Shown here in pieces: positions 8,361 through 17,280 of a stretch of 64,000 nt of DNA. This stretch comes from Jannaschia pohangensis (GTDB lineage Bacteria > Pseudomonadota > Alphaproteobacteria > Rhodobacterales > Rhodobacteraceae). Made by a program: the position numbers and the translations under genes. The notes under the pieces are model-generated. The model did no database searches. It worked only from the letters and a program-made list of their open reading frames with translations, and had not been told where the DNA came from. How positions within the stretch are numbered: position 1 is the first letter of the stretch; each line of letters opens with the position of its first letter. The stretch covers positions 51,990-115,989 of the forward strand of contig NZ_FORA01000007.1 of assembly GCF_900113875.1 (NCBI RefSeq). Direction: 5' to 3'.

Positions 8361-9577
8361 CAGGATCTCTCGAAGAGGGTGACAAGCTCGATATGGGGGG
8401 ACCAGCGGAATTGATCCACGACCGTCACGGGGCCCATGCGGAATCCCGCCGCGATCAGGGTGGCGGCGTCGCGGGCGAAGGTGCCGGGGTTGCAGCTGAC
8501 GAAGGCGATCCGGCGGATCCTGGACAGGATCAATTGCGCCACCTGCGACTCGGCCCCCGCGCGCGGCGGGTCGATGACGGCGGCGTCGAACCGGGCCAGT
8601 TCGTCGGGCAGAAGCGGGTTGCGGAACAGGTCGCGCACCTCGGATGTGATCGCCTTGAGGCCTGTCGCATGGCGCGCCCCGTCCGACAGCGCCTGGGTCA
8701 GCGCGCGGTCGCCTTCGACGGCATGTATCGGCATCGTTCGGGCCAGCGGAAAGGTGAAGGTGCCGCAGCCCGCGAACAGGTCGACCGCCCGCGTGGCCCC
8801 CGCCAGAAGGTCGGTGACCCGGGCCGACAGGGCGGCCTCGCCCTCGGCGGTCGCTTGCAGAAAGGCGCCGGGCGGCGGCGTGACGGGCGCGCCGCCCAGC
8901 CGCAGCACCGGCGGCGTCTGCTGCAAGGCCGGCTCCCCGTTCCAGGTGATCCGCGCAAAAGCCGCGGCCAGCGGGGCCAGCGCGACCATCGCGTCCCGGT
9001 CGAGCGGTTTGGCGTCCGACAGGCTCAGGTCCAGCCCGCTGTCCGTCAGGGTGACGGTCAGCGTGACCTCTCCGCCCCGATTGGCGGCGATGCGGGTCAC
9101 CTGCTCCAGCACCGGAAGGGCCGATAGGATGGCCGGGTCCAGAACTTTGCAGTCCGGAATCTCTACGACGTCGGTCGAGGCGCGGACGTGAAAGCCGACC
9201 TGCGCGCCCTTCTTGGTGCGGCGTCCCGACAGGGCGGCGCGGCGGCGGGTGTTGGGAGGCGATGTCGCGATCCCGGCGATGGTGGCCGTGATACCGGCGC
9301 GGGCCAATGCGTCGCGCGTCACATCCTGCTTCCACTGCGCCACGAAGGCGTCGGAGGCATGTTGCAATGCGCATCCCCCGCAGCGCCGGAAATGCGGACA
9401 CGGCGGGGCCACCCGGTCGGTGGACGGCGTGACAATCTTCGGGTCGGGCACCCGGTCGCCCAGGACATCGCCGGTCACGACTTCGCCCGGCAGGGTCCGG
9501 GGGACGAACAGCGGGCCGGCATCGCCCGTCGCGATGCCGTCGCCGTGGTGGCCGAGACGGGTGATGGTATGTGTCAT
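8360..9577 (-). CDS. TrmA/RlmD-family RNA (uracil-5-)-methyltransferase
   Basis: 405-residue SAM-dependent RNA methyltransferase. An N-terminal TRAM-like RNA-binding domain (about 1-50) precedes a Cys cluster (Cys60, Cys66, Cys69 in CPHFRRCGGC) that holds the 4Fe-4S cluster of RlmD/RumA. The C-terminal Rossmann domain has FAGCGTFTFPLA for SAM and IDPPRAG. The nucleophilic Cys is in SCNPGTFARD near residue 364. The family methylates U in 23S rRNA (U1939 or U747) or tRNA U54; the exact target cannot be told here. It is the upstream partner of the sodium channel gene. Confidence 0.88.
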   Translation of the reverse strand: MTHTITRLGHHGDGIATGDAGPLFVPRTLPGEVVTGDVLGDRVPDPKIVTPSTDRVAPPCPHFRRCGGCALQHASDAFVAQWKQDVTRDALARAGITATIAGIATSPPNTRRRAALSGRRTKKGAQVGFHVRASTDVVEIPDCKVLDPAILSALPVLEQVTRIAANRGGEVTLTVTLTDSGLDLSLSDAKPLDRDAMVALAPLAAAFARITWNGEPALQQTPPVLRLGGAPVTPPPGAFLQATAEGEAALSARVTDLLAGATRAVDLFAGCGTFTFPLARTMPIHAVEGDRALTQALSDGARHATGLKAITSEVRDLFRNPLLPDELARFDAAVIDPPRAGAESQVAQLILSRIRRIAFVSCNPGTFARDAATLIAAGFRMGPVTVVDQFRWSPHIELVTLFERS

Positions 9578-9649
9578 GGGATGCGCCGTAGCACCGGCGC
9601 GCGGCTTTCGCCATATCGGGAACGGAGCCGTGGCGGGCCCTGGCGGATT

Positions 9650-11506
9650 TCACTCTGCCGCGACGTCTTCCACCCCGATGAATCCGCCCGACTGACGATC
9701 CCAATAGCGGGCATAAATGCCCCTGGCCGCCAGCAGTTCGGCGTGGGTGCCGTCTTCGACGATCCGCCCGTCTTCCAGCACGACGATCCTGTCCATGCGC
9801 GCGATGGTCGACAGGCGGTGCGCAATGGCGAGGACGGTCTTGCCGTCCATCACGCGGTCGAGCGCGGTCTGAATCGCCGCCTCCACTTCGGAATCGAGGG
9901 CACTCGTTGCCTCGTCCAGCACCAGGATGGGCGCGTCCTTGATGATGGCGCGGGCCAGGGCGATGCGCTGGCGCTGACCACCCGAAAGCTTCACGCCCCG
10001 CTCGCCCAGGAAGGCGTCGTATCCGGTGTTGCCCTTGTGGTCGCGCAGGGTGGTGATGAAGTCATGCGCCTCGGCCCGGCGGGCGGCGTCGATGACCTGT
10101 TCTTCGGTGGCATCGGGGCGACCATAGAGAATGTTGTCGCGGGCCGTGCGGTTGAACATCGCGGTTTCCTGCGTGACCATGCCGATCTGGTGGCGCAGGC
10201 TGTCCTGCGTCACGTCGCGCAGGTCGTGGCCGTCGATGGTGATCCGCCCCTTTTCCGGATCGTAGAGCCGTAGGAGCAGGGCCACGAGGGTGGACTTGCC
10301 CGCCCCCGATGCGCCCACGACCCCGAGCTTTTCCCCCGGCCGAAGCCGCAGCGTGAGGTCGCGCAGGCCGCCGCCGCCGCCCTGTCGACCATAGGTAAAG
10401 GTCACGTCGTCGAGCGCGATGGCCCCCTGAACCGGCGGCAGGTCTTTCGCGGTATCGGCATCGGTCAGGGTCCAGCGCGGAGTCAGGGTGCGCATCCCGT
10501 CCTCGATCTCGCCCAGGTTGGCGTACATGCCCATCAGCGTGAAACTGACCCAGCCGGTCATCTGGCTCAGCCGGAAGGAAATCGCCCCGGCGGCGGCGAT
10601 ATCCCCCGCCGTGGCCGACCCGGCGCGCCACAGCAGCAGGGTGCCGCCGATCATCAGGATAGGCAGCAGGCCCGCGCAGAACATCAGGGCAAAACGAAAG
10701 GCCGTCGAGATGCGGCCAAAGGCCAGCGCCTCGGTCCGCAGCTTGGCCATGGAGTCGAGGGCGGCGCGATCCTCATGATCGGCATGCCCGAACAGCTTGA
10801 CGGTCTTGATGTTGGTGACAGTGTCGACCACCTGACCCGTGACCGTCGCGCGGGCGGCGGCGCGCACCTTGGAGCGGGCCCGGATGCGCGGCATGAAGAA
10901 CCGGAAAAGCCACAGATACCCGACCAGCCAGACCGCCAAGGCCAGCGCGATGCGCCAGTCGATCGTCAGCATCAGCAGGGCCGACCCGATCAGCGACGCC
11001 AGCGAAAAGGCAACCACGTTGATGAATTCGCCGGTGACATCGGTGACGGCGCGGGCGGTCTGCATCTGCTTGGCGGCGATGCGCCCGGCAAAGTCGTTGT
11101 CGAAAAAGCTGACCGCCTGTCCCAGGGTCCAGCGGTGCAGGCGCGACTGGACCAGCGGATAGACGTTCGGGGCCACGGTGATGCCGTTGAAGGCCGCCGA
11201 TGCGCCGAACACGAGTGGCCGCGCGATCAGATAGAACGCCAGAAACCCCGCCAGTAGCAGGCCATTGCGCACCAGGTATCCGCCCGACGGGTCGGCGGCG
11301 CTGTCGATGACCGCGCCAAGGAAGAAGGCCGTCGCGATCTCGGTCGTCCCGGCCAGCGCCGAGACGGCGAAGGCCACCAGAAGCGGCGGCCACCCCCCCT
11401 TGAGGCACCAGCCGAAAAAGGCGGCCAGCGTCGTTGGCGGCGGCGCATCCGCCGGGGCGAACGGCGGGATCAACCGGCCGAAATAGTCGGACATGGCTCG
11501 GATCAT
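9650..11506 (-). CDS. ABC exporter half-transporter, MsbA/multidrug type (second of a pair)
   Basis: 618-residue fused membrane/ATPase protein. Six transmembrane helices span about residues 35-320, then a nucleotide-binding domain with Walker A GASGAGKST, signature [14 protein letters not shown], Walker B ILVLDEATSALD and the H-loop IAHRLSTI. All ATPase motifs are intact. It overlaps the preceding half-transporter gene by four bases (ATGA), and both lie on the same strand, so the products probably form a heterodimeric inner-membrane exporter. The substrate (lipid, drug or peptide) is not visible. A second ATG at 11494 is a possible start. Confidence 0.9.
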   Translation of the reverse strand: MIRAMSDYFGRLIPPFAPADAPPPTTLAAFFGWCLKGGWPPLLVAFAVSALAGTTEIATAFFLGAVIDSAADPSGGYLVRNGLLLAGFLAFYLIARPLVFGASAAFNGITVAPNVYPLVQSRLHRWTLGQAVSFFDNDFAGRIAAKQMQTARAVTDVTGEFINVVAFSLASLIGSALLMLTIDWRIALALAVWLVGYLWLFRFFMPRIRARSKVRAAARATVTGQVVDTVTNIKTVKLFGHADHEDRAALDSMAKLRTEALAFGRISTAFRFALMFCAGLLPILMIGGTLLLWRAGSATAGDIAAAGAISFRLSQMTGWVSFTLMGMYANLGEIEDGMRTLTPRWTLTDADTAKDLPPVQGAIALDDVTFTYGRQGGGGGLRDLTLRLRPGEKLGVVGASGAGKSTLVALLLRLYDPEKGRITIDGHDLRDVTQDSLRHQIGMVTQETAMFNRTARDNILYGRPDATEEQVIDAARRAEAHDFITTLRDHKGNTGYDAFLGERGVKLSGGQRQRIALARAIIKDAPILVLDEATSALDSEVEAAIQTALDRVMDGKTVLAIAHRLSTIARMDRIVVLEDGRIVEDGTHAELLAARGIYARYWDRQSGGFIGVEDVAAE

Positions 11507-13356
11507 TCGGCGGCCCCCTGAAGCGCGTCGGCGTCGATGAACCCGCCCGACTGGCGCCCCCAGAACGACGCATAGAGCCCGCCCTGTGCAAGAAGGTCGT
11601 CGTGGGTTCCGTCTTCGATGATGCGACCATCGTCGATGACCAGAATGCGGTCCATGGCCGCGATGGTCGACAGGCGGTGCGCGATGGCGATGACGGTCTT
11701 GCCCTCCATCATGCCATAGAGCGTGTCCTGAATTGCGGCCTCCACCTCGGAGTCGAGCGCGCTGGTCGCTTCGTCCAGCACCAGGATGGGCGCGTCCTTC
11801 AGGATGACGCGGGCCAGTGCCACGCGCTGCCTCTGGCCGCCAGACAGCTTGACGCCCCGCTCGCCAACTTGCGCCGCATAGCCCTGCCGTCCTTCCGGGT
11901 CGGCAAGATCCAGGATGAAATCATGGGCCTGCGCCTTGTTCGCCGCCGCCGCGAGGTCGGCATCGGACGCATCGGCCCGCCCATAGCGGATGTTGTCGGC
12001 AACCGAACGGTGCAAGAGGCTGCTGTCCTGCTGCACCATCCCGATGGCATGGCGCAGGCTGTCCTGGGTGATGCGGGTGATGTCCTGCCCGTCGATCAGG
12101 ATGCGGCCCTGTTCGGGGTCGTAGAAGCGGAGCAGCAGCTTGACCAGCGTGGACTTGCCCGCCCCCGACCGTCCGATCAGGCCGACCTTTTCGCCCGGCG
12201 CGATGGACAGTGACAGGTTCGTCACCCCGCCCTTGCCGCCGCCGTAATGGTGGGTCACCGCGTCGAAGGTAATGGCCCCGCGCTCCAGTTGGAGGGGCTT
12301 TGCGTCGGGGCGGTCGCGCAGCGTGATGGGTTGGGCGATCGTCTCCATCCCTTCCTCGACCACGCCGAGGGAGCGGAAGAAGGACGTCAGCGCCCACATG
12401 ATCCAACCCGTCATCGCGTTGAGCCGCAGGACAAGGGCCGTCGCCGCCGCCACCACCCCGACCGAGGCCGCGCCATTGACCCAGAGGGCGATGGCCCACC
12501 CGACGACGCCGACGATCAGCAAGCCGTTCAGGACAACCAGGGCCACATCCATGATCGTGAAGATCCGCATCTCCCGCTGAAACGTCGCGCGGGTCTGTTC
12601 GATGGCGTCGCGGGCGTATTCCAGCTCCCGCCCCTCGTGGGCAAAAAGCTTGACCGAATGGATGTTGCTATAGGCATCGACGACGCGGCCCGTGGTCATC
12701 GACCGCGCGTCGCTGCTGGCCTTGGAGGCGGGCCCGACGCGGGCAATCGTCCAGCGCACCAGTAGGCCATAGAGCACAAGCCAGCCCAGAAGCGGCAGGA
12801 CAAGACGCGGGTCGGCCCCCCAGAGCAGGATCGCCGCCCCGACCAGATAGGCGATGGCGAAGGCGATGGCATCGAAGACCTGAAACACGGCTTCGCCCGC
12901 GGCGGGGGGCGCCTGCATGATGCGGTTGGCGATGCGCCCGGCGAAGTCGTTCTCGAACCAGCCGACCGACTGGCGTAACACGTGGTTGTGGGCCCTCCAC
13001 CGCATGTGCGTGCCGAAATTGGGCAGGATCGCGTTGTTCAGCAGCAGCGTGTTGAGCGATTGCAACCCGGGCCGCAGCACCAGGATGAAGAGCGCGACCA
13101 ACGTCAGCTCGACCCCATTCTCGGCCAGGAACGCGCCCGGTTCGGACGTGGACAAAAGGTCGACGAGGCGACCCATGTAGGACAGCAGCCAGATTTCGAC
13201 CACGGCGACGATCACCGCCGTCACCCCGGCCCAGACGAAGGCACGTTTGAAGGGGCGCGAATAGTCGCGCAGGAACGGCCAGAGCCGGGCGGGTGGGACA
13301 TCGGCCTCTGCGGTGTGCGCATAGGGATCGACGAGGGTCTCGAAGAAACGGAACAT
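11503..13356 (-). CDS. ABC exporter half-transporter, MsbA/multidrug type (first of a pair)
   Basis: 617-residue ABC exporter with an N-terminal six-helix domain and a C-terminal ATPase. Walker A is GRSGAGKST, the signature [14 protein letters not shown], Walker B ILVLDEATSALD and the H-loop IAHRLSTI. It closely matches its downstream neighbour in length and layout, so the two look like an old tandem duplication that now works as a heterodimer. Both ATP sites look catalytically complete, unlike heterodimers such as TM287/288 in which one site is degenerate. Residues 1-30 carry an extra soluble segment before the first helix. Confidence 0.9.
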   Translation of the reverse strand: MFRFFETLVDPYAHTAEADVPPARLWPFLRDYSRPFKRAFVWAGVTAVIVAVVEIWLLSYMGRLVDLLSTSEPGAFLAENGVELTLVALFILVLRPGLQSLNTLLLNNAILPNFGTHMRWRAHNHVLRQSVGWFENDFAGRIANRIMQAPPAAGEAVFQVFDAIAFAIAYLVGAAILLWGADPRLVLPLLGWLVLYGLLVRWTIARVGPASKASSDARSMTTGRVVDAYSNIHSVKLFAHEGRELEYARDAIEQTRATFQREMRIFTIMDVALVVLNGLLIVGVVGWAIALWVNGAASVGVVAAATALVLRLNAMTGWIMWALTSFFRSLGVVEEGMETIAQPITLRDRPDAKPLQLERGAITFDAVTHHYGGGKGGVTNLSLSIAPGEKVGLIGRSGAGKSTLVKLLLRFYDPEQGRILIDGQDITRITQDSLRHAIGMVQQDSSLLHRSVADNIRYGRADASDADLAAAANKAQAHDFILDLADPEGRQGYAAQVGERGVKLSGGQRQRVALARVILKDAPILVLDEATSALDSEVEAAIQDTLYGMMEGKTVIAIAHRLSTIAAMDRILVIDDGRIIEDGTHDDLLAQGGLYASFWGRQSGGFIDADALQGAAE

Positions 13357-13392
13357 GATCGGGGCTTTCGACTGTCCCCGATATATAGACCC

Positions 13393-13974
13393 TCAGGCGA
13401 GGAAGACCATAAGACCCGAGCCCGCCAAGGCGATCGCCATGACCGTGGTGAAGATCCGCCAGGCCAGCGGCGTGGTCAGCAGATAGGCCAGAAGTGTGCC
13501 CGCAAAGGTCCAGAACAAGCAGACAAACAGGTTGACGCCGCTGAAGGCGCTGCCGATCCGCAGGGCCTCCAGATGCGCGGGCAGGTCCGACGCATAGCCT
13601 GACGACGCGGCCAGGGCGATGATCCAGACCTTGGGATTGACCCACTGGAACAGCACCGCCTCGAGGAAGGTGAAGGGCCGGTCCTTGCCCTCGGCCCGCG
13701 CGCCCCGGGAGCGCAGGAGTTTCCACGCCATCCAAAGAATCCAGGTCACCGCGAGGATCTGCAACGTCAGTTTGAGCGCCGGAACCGCCAGCAGGAGCGC
13801 GCCGATCCCAAGCGCGGTCAGCCCACTTGTCACGCCGACGCCCGTCGCCACGCCCAGAACATGCGGCAGGGTCGCGCGAAATCCGAAGCGCGCGCCAGAC
13901 GCCGTCAGCAGGATGACATTCGGCCCGGGCGTGAACAGACCCGCGAAGACGAAGAGGTAAAGCGGATCGATCAC
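13393..13974 (-). CDS. LysE/RhtB-family amino-acid exporter
   Basis: 193-residue inner-membrane exporter with about six hydrophobic helices. The family signature TPGPNVILLTASGARFG lies near the N-terminus, and FLEAVLFQWVNPKVWIIAL in the middle. The family exports amino acids or homoserine lactones; the substrate is not predictable. The start is a GTG whose GTGA overlaps the stop of the upstream cca gene. No ATG upstream gives a family-like N-terminus. Confidence 0.87.
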   Translation of the reverse strand: MIDPLYLFVFAGLFTPGPNVILLTASGARFGFRATLPHVLGVATGVGVTSGLTALGIGALLLAVPALKLTLQILAVTWILWMAWKLLRSRGARAEGKDRPFTFLEAVLFQWVNPKVWIIALAASSGYASDLPAHLEALRIGSAFSGVNLFVCLFWTFAGTLLAYLLTTPLAWRIFTTVMAIALAGSGLMVFLA

Positions 13975-15110
13975 CTGTGCGCCTCGGCGATCAGGGTCGC
14001 GTGGTCGACCTGTCCCTTGCGACTGCGCCACAGGGCGCGGGCGCGGGCCAGCCCCTGACCCAGGGCCGGGCCGGTCAGGTCGGGCATAAGGTCGCCTGCC
14101 GTCAGCGGGAAATCCGCCGCTGCACCCTCTGCGGCCTCGGTCAGGGCGCGGGGGTCGGGCGGCGCACCCATCAGGGCCGCGCGCACCAGCAGGGCGTCGC
14201 GGGCGGCTTCGGCCCCCAGGGCATCGCCCAGATCGAAGGGCGCGGTGCCGTCGCGGGCGGCGGTCGCGATGTCGTGCAACGCCCGGTCCTCGGCCCGCGA
14301 CAGGCGCAGGTCCGACGCGTCGCCGCCCAGAACCGCAAGCCGGGCGATCCAGCCGGCGCCGCCGAAATGGACGAGCGGCGCCAAGGCGCTCGCATCCGCC
14401 CCGGGCATGAGTCGGCTCAGGATGCCGCTCTGCGCCATCGCCGCCACACAGGGCGCGGGGTCGGGGGCCGACAGCAGCTTGCGCAGCTCGCTGCCCACGC
14501 GTTCCCGGCTGATCCGGTCCAACCCGTCCTGCAACTCGGCGCAGGCGGCCAGCCCTTCGGCATCGAGGCCGAGCGTCGGGTCGCCATACCAGGCGGTGAA
14601 GCGGAAGAAGCGCAGGATGCGCAGATAGTCTTCGGTGATGCGCGCGGCGGGGTCGCGGATGAACCGCACGTGCCGCGCAGCAAGGTCCGGCAGGCCGCCC
14701 AGGGGGTCGATCACCGTGCCATCCGCCTGCGCATAAAGCGCGTTCATCGTAAAATCGCGGCGGCCCGCGTCTTCGGCCACGTCATCCGAAAAGGCGACGG
14801 TCGCATGGCGACCATCCGTTTCCACGTCGCGCCGGAACGTCGTGATCTCGTGCGGGATGCCGCCCGAGACCACGGTGACGGTGCCGTGGTCGAGCCCCGT
14901 GGGAATGGTGCGCAGGTCCGCCGCCAGGGCCAGCTCCATGACCCGGTCGGGCGTCGCATCGGTGGCGATGTCGATATCCGCGACCGACGCGCCCAGGGCG
15001 GCATTGCGCACGCAGCCGCCGACGGCCAGCGCCCGAAACCCCGCCTCTTCCAGCAGGGCAAAGACGGCCTGCGTCGCCGCTGCCGTCAGCCAGTCACCCG
15101 TGATCCGCAT
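13971..15110 (-). CDS. cca: CCA tRNA nucleotidyltransferase
   Basis: 379-residue class II nucleotidyltransferase that adds or repairs the 3' CCA end of tRNAs. The head domain has GGCVRNAALG at 31-40 and the metal-binding DIDIAT at 45-50. The RRDFTMNALY motif follows, and the neck region has RFIRDPAARITEDYLRILRFFRF. I chose ATG 15110, which starts MRITGDWL; upstream in-frame ATGs would add about 25 residues overlapping the Nudix gene further. The gene overlaps the Nudix gene by 17 bases and the lysE gene by four. In related genomes the CoA-Nudix/cca pairing is common. Confidence 0.93.
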   Translation of the reverse strand: MRITGDWLTAAATQAVFALLEEAGFRALAVGGCVRNAALGASVADIDIATDATPDRVMELALAADLRTIPTGLDHGTVTVVSGGIPHEITTFRRDVETDGRHATVAFSDDVAEDAGRRDFTMNALYAQADGTVIDPLGGLPDLAARHVRFIRDPAARITEDYLRILRFFRFTAWYGDPTLGLDAEGLAACAELQDGLDRISRERVGSELRKLLSAPDPAPCVAAMAQSGILSRLMPGADASALAPLVHFGGAGWIARLAVLGGDASDLRLSRAEDRALHDIATAARDGTAPFDLGDALGAEAARDALLVRAALMGAPPDPRALTEAAEGAAADFPLTAGDLMPDLTGPALGQGLARARALWRSRKGQVDHATLIAEAHR

Positions 15111-15687
15111 AGATCCGATCCGCCAACCCCCGAAGTATCCGGGCGGTCGCCCCCCAGATGTAATAGGGACCATAGGGCACGGCATAGAACCTGCGCCACT
15201 CCCCCCGCCACCTGCGCCGTTCGATGACGAAGTTTTCGGGGGTCAGCACATGGGCCAGGGGCACCGTGAAGATCTCCTCGACCTCGCCGGGTTCGGGAAC
15301 GGGGTCGAAGGCACGCACGAGGGCCAGCACGGGCGTCACGGTGAAGCCCGTGACGGTTTCGTGCGGCGGCAGGGCGCCGAGAAGCGTGGCGTGACCAAGC
15401 GGCAGGCCGACTTCCTCGTTCGCTTCGCGCAAGGCTGCGTCCACAGGCGTTTCACCTGCTTCCTGCTTGCCACCAGGAAAGGCGATCTGCCCCGGATGGT
15501 GCCGCAAACGGGAGGATCGCTTGGTCAGAAGCAGGCGCAAGCCCCGATCCGTCTCGACGAAGGGGACCAGGACACCGGCCGGACGCAGCACCCGGCCTTC
15601 GGGCAGAACGACCGAGCCGTTCAGATCGAAGTCCGACGAGCACGTGCCGGGCCGGGAGACCGCCGCCCGCAGAACGTCAGGCGTCAT
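15094..15687 (-). CDS. Nudix hydrolase, CoA pyrophosphatase type
   Basis: 197-residue Nudix enzyme. The Nudix box runs from Gly73 (GKQEAGE, then REANEEVGL at 87-95). It is preceded by the CoA-pyrophosphatase signature LLLTKRSSRLRHHPGQIAFP near residues 52-71. That motif marks NudL-like enzymes that cleave coenzyme A or its oxidised forms to phosphopantetheine and 3',5'-ADP. ATG 15687 lies inside the end of hslO (11-base overlap), and the gene overlaps cca downstream, so hslO-nudL-cca-lysE reads as one operon. Confidence 0.9.
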   Translation of the reverse strand: MTPDVLRAAVSRPGTCSSDFDLNGSVVLPEGRVLRPAGVLVPFVETDRGLRLLLTKRSSRLRHHPGQIAFPGGKQEAGETPVDAALREANEEVGLPLGHATLLGALPPHETVTGFTVTPVLALVRAFDPVPEPGEVEEIFTVPLAHVLTPENFVIERRRWRGEWRRFYAVPYGPYYIWGATARILRGLADRIYADHG

Positions 15688-16687
15688 CGGAGTCCTTCGT
15701 CGCCTCGAACCCCAGGGTGGCCGGGTCGAAGTCATAATGCGCGCCGCAGAATTGGCAGTCCGCCGTCACGCGCCCCGCATCGGTGGTCATGTGGCCGATG
15801 TCCTTGGCTGAATAGATCGACAGCGATTGACGGACCTTGTCGGCCGAACAACTGCACCCGAAGCGGATCGGCTGGCTTTCGAAGACGCGCGGACCCTCTT
15901 CGTGGAAAAGCCGCAGCAGAAGGTCGGTCGGCGCCAGCGTCGGGCCGATCAGCTCCAGTTCGTCCGTCGTGTCCAGAAGGATGTTGGCGCGGTTCCAGTT
16001 CTCGCCCGCGTCCTCGTCCAGGATATCCGCCGCCGTCAGCAACCCGCCTTCGCCCGACCCGCCGTCGCCGGTGGCATGGGGGCTGGCCTTGGGCATATGT
16101 TGCAGCATGACACCCCCGGCGCGCCAGTGCTGCCCCTCGCCCGGAAGGACGGAACGGCCATAGGCCAGCGCAAAACGCGTGGGGATCTGTTCGGACTGGG
16201 CGAAATAGGTCTCGGCACAGGACGCAAGGCTGCCACCCGCAAGCGGGGTGATGCCCTGATAGGGGGCCATGTCCGGGCCCTGATCGATCAGGATCGCGAA
16301 ATAGCCGCTGCCCACCAGGTCGAAGGGATGCGCCTCGGCCGCCTCGATCAGGTCCATGCGCTCGCGGTCGAAGCTGGCATAGGCGCGGATGCGGGCGGGT
16401 TGTCCGTCGTCGGTCGGCCCATAGTAATCGGTCGCGATCAGGCGGGCCGGGCCATTCCCCCGCACCTGCAGGGACAATTTCCAGCGCAGCTTGATCGTCT
16501 GGCCGATCAGCGCCGTCAGCAGCGACATTTCAGCCACCAGGGCTTCGATTGCGGGGGGATAGTCATGTTGCGCCAGCACGTTCTCCAACACCCCGTCCAG
16601 ACGGGCGACGCGCCCGCGGATGTCGGATGAATCGAGCTGAAACGGCAATACGGTGTCGTCCCAGAGATGGGTCGTGGCGTCGATCAT
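15677..16687 (-). CDS. hslO: Hsp33 redox-regulated holdase chaperone
   Basis: 336-residue cytosolic chaperone switched on by oxidative unfolding. The N-terminal substrate-binding domain has LIATDYYG and YQGITPLAGGS. The C-terminal redox switch is complete: CSCS (C-x-C) and CQFC (C-x2-C) supply the four zinc-binding cysteines that form disulfides under oxidants. ATG 16687 gives the standard N-terminus; longer frames upstream lack family features. Head of a likely four-gene operon with a Nudix, cca and a LysE exporter. Confidence 0.94.
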   Translation of the reverse strand: MIDATTHLWDDTVLPFQLDSSDIRGRVARLDGVLENVLAQHDYPPAIEALVAEMSLLTALIGQTIKLRWKLSLQVRGNGPARLIATDYYGPTDDGQPARIRAYASFDRERMDLIEAAEAHPFDLVGSGYFAILIDQGPDMAPYQGITPLAGGSLASCAETYFAQSEQIPTRFALAYGRSVLPGEGQHWRAGGVMLQHMPKASPHATGDGGSGEGGLLTAADILDEDAGENWNRANILLDTTDELELIGPTLAPTDLLLRLFHEEGPRVFESQPIRFGCSCSADKVRQSLSIYSAKDIGHMTTDAGRVTADCQFCGAHYDFDPATLGFEATKDSDDA

Positions 16688-16818
16688 GGCGGGATCCTTC
16701 GATTGGCTGGCCCGAGCGATGCGATCCGGGTTTCCCGGCGCGCGCGGGGCTGGCATTACCGCAGCCATATAGGAACGACCAGCCGTGGACCAACCCCCGG
16801 TCCGACAGGAGGCAAGAC

Positions 16819-17280
16819 ATGATCGCGCGCCATGGAACCCCGCCCCGCGCCGGGGTCGTCTATCGACGCAGGCCCGGGGCCTATGCCGTGCTGGTTCGCG
16901 GCGCGCGCCTTCTCTTGACGGTGCAGCAGACACCGGAGGGGCCGGATATCCAGTTGCCCGGTGGCGGGATCGACCCCGGCGAATCGCCGATCCCCGCCTT
17001 GCTGCGCGAAGTGCGCGAGGAAACCGGCCATTCCGCCCGCATCCTTCGGCATCTGGGAGGCTTCCGGGAGTACACTTTCATGACCGACTACGGGTTTCAT
17101 GCCGAAAAGGTCTGCAACGTCTATCTGGGCCAGGTCGGTCTTCGCCTTGGCGCGCCGAGCGAGCCGGGTCATTCCGACCTCTGGCTGAGGCCACAGGAGG
17201 CCCTGGCCGTCTTGCCAAGCCCCGGGGGGCGCCGGATCCTGGCGCGGTGGCTGGCTGCCGGAGGGATCGGCCGACGCTAG
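16819..17280 (+). CDS. Nudix hydrolase (MutT-like, substrate unknown)
   Basis: 153-residue Nudix protein with box GGGIDPGESPIPALL then REVREETG near residues 52-75. All the catalytic Glu residues are present. An ideal Shine-Dalgarno AGGAGG at 16807-16812 lies six bases before ATG 16819, which fixes the start. The gene is divergent from hslO across 131 bases. It runs convergently into the REC-PP2C gene, sharing four bases at the stops. The substrate is not predictable. Confidence 0.88.
   Translation: MIARHGTPPRAGVVYRRRPGAYAVLVRGARLLLTVQQTPEGPDIQLPGGGIDPGESPIPALLREVREETGHSARILRHLGGFREYTFMTDYGFHAEKVCNVYLGQVGLRLGAPSEPGHSDLWLRPQEALAVLPSPGGRRILARWLAAGGIGRR

Noticed and set aside
9650..13356. Degenerate ATP site in one member of the ABC exporter pair
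   Set aside because: Walker A, signature, Walker B with Glu and H-loop His are all canonical in both proteins.
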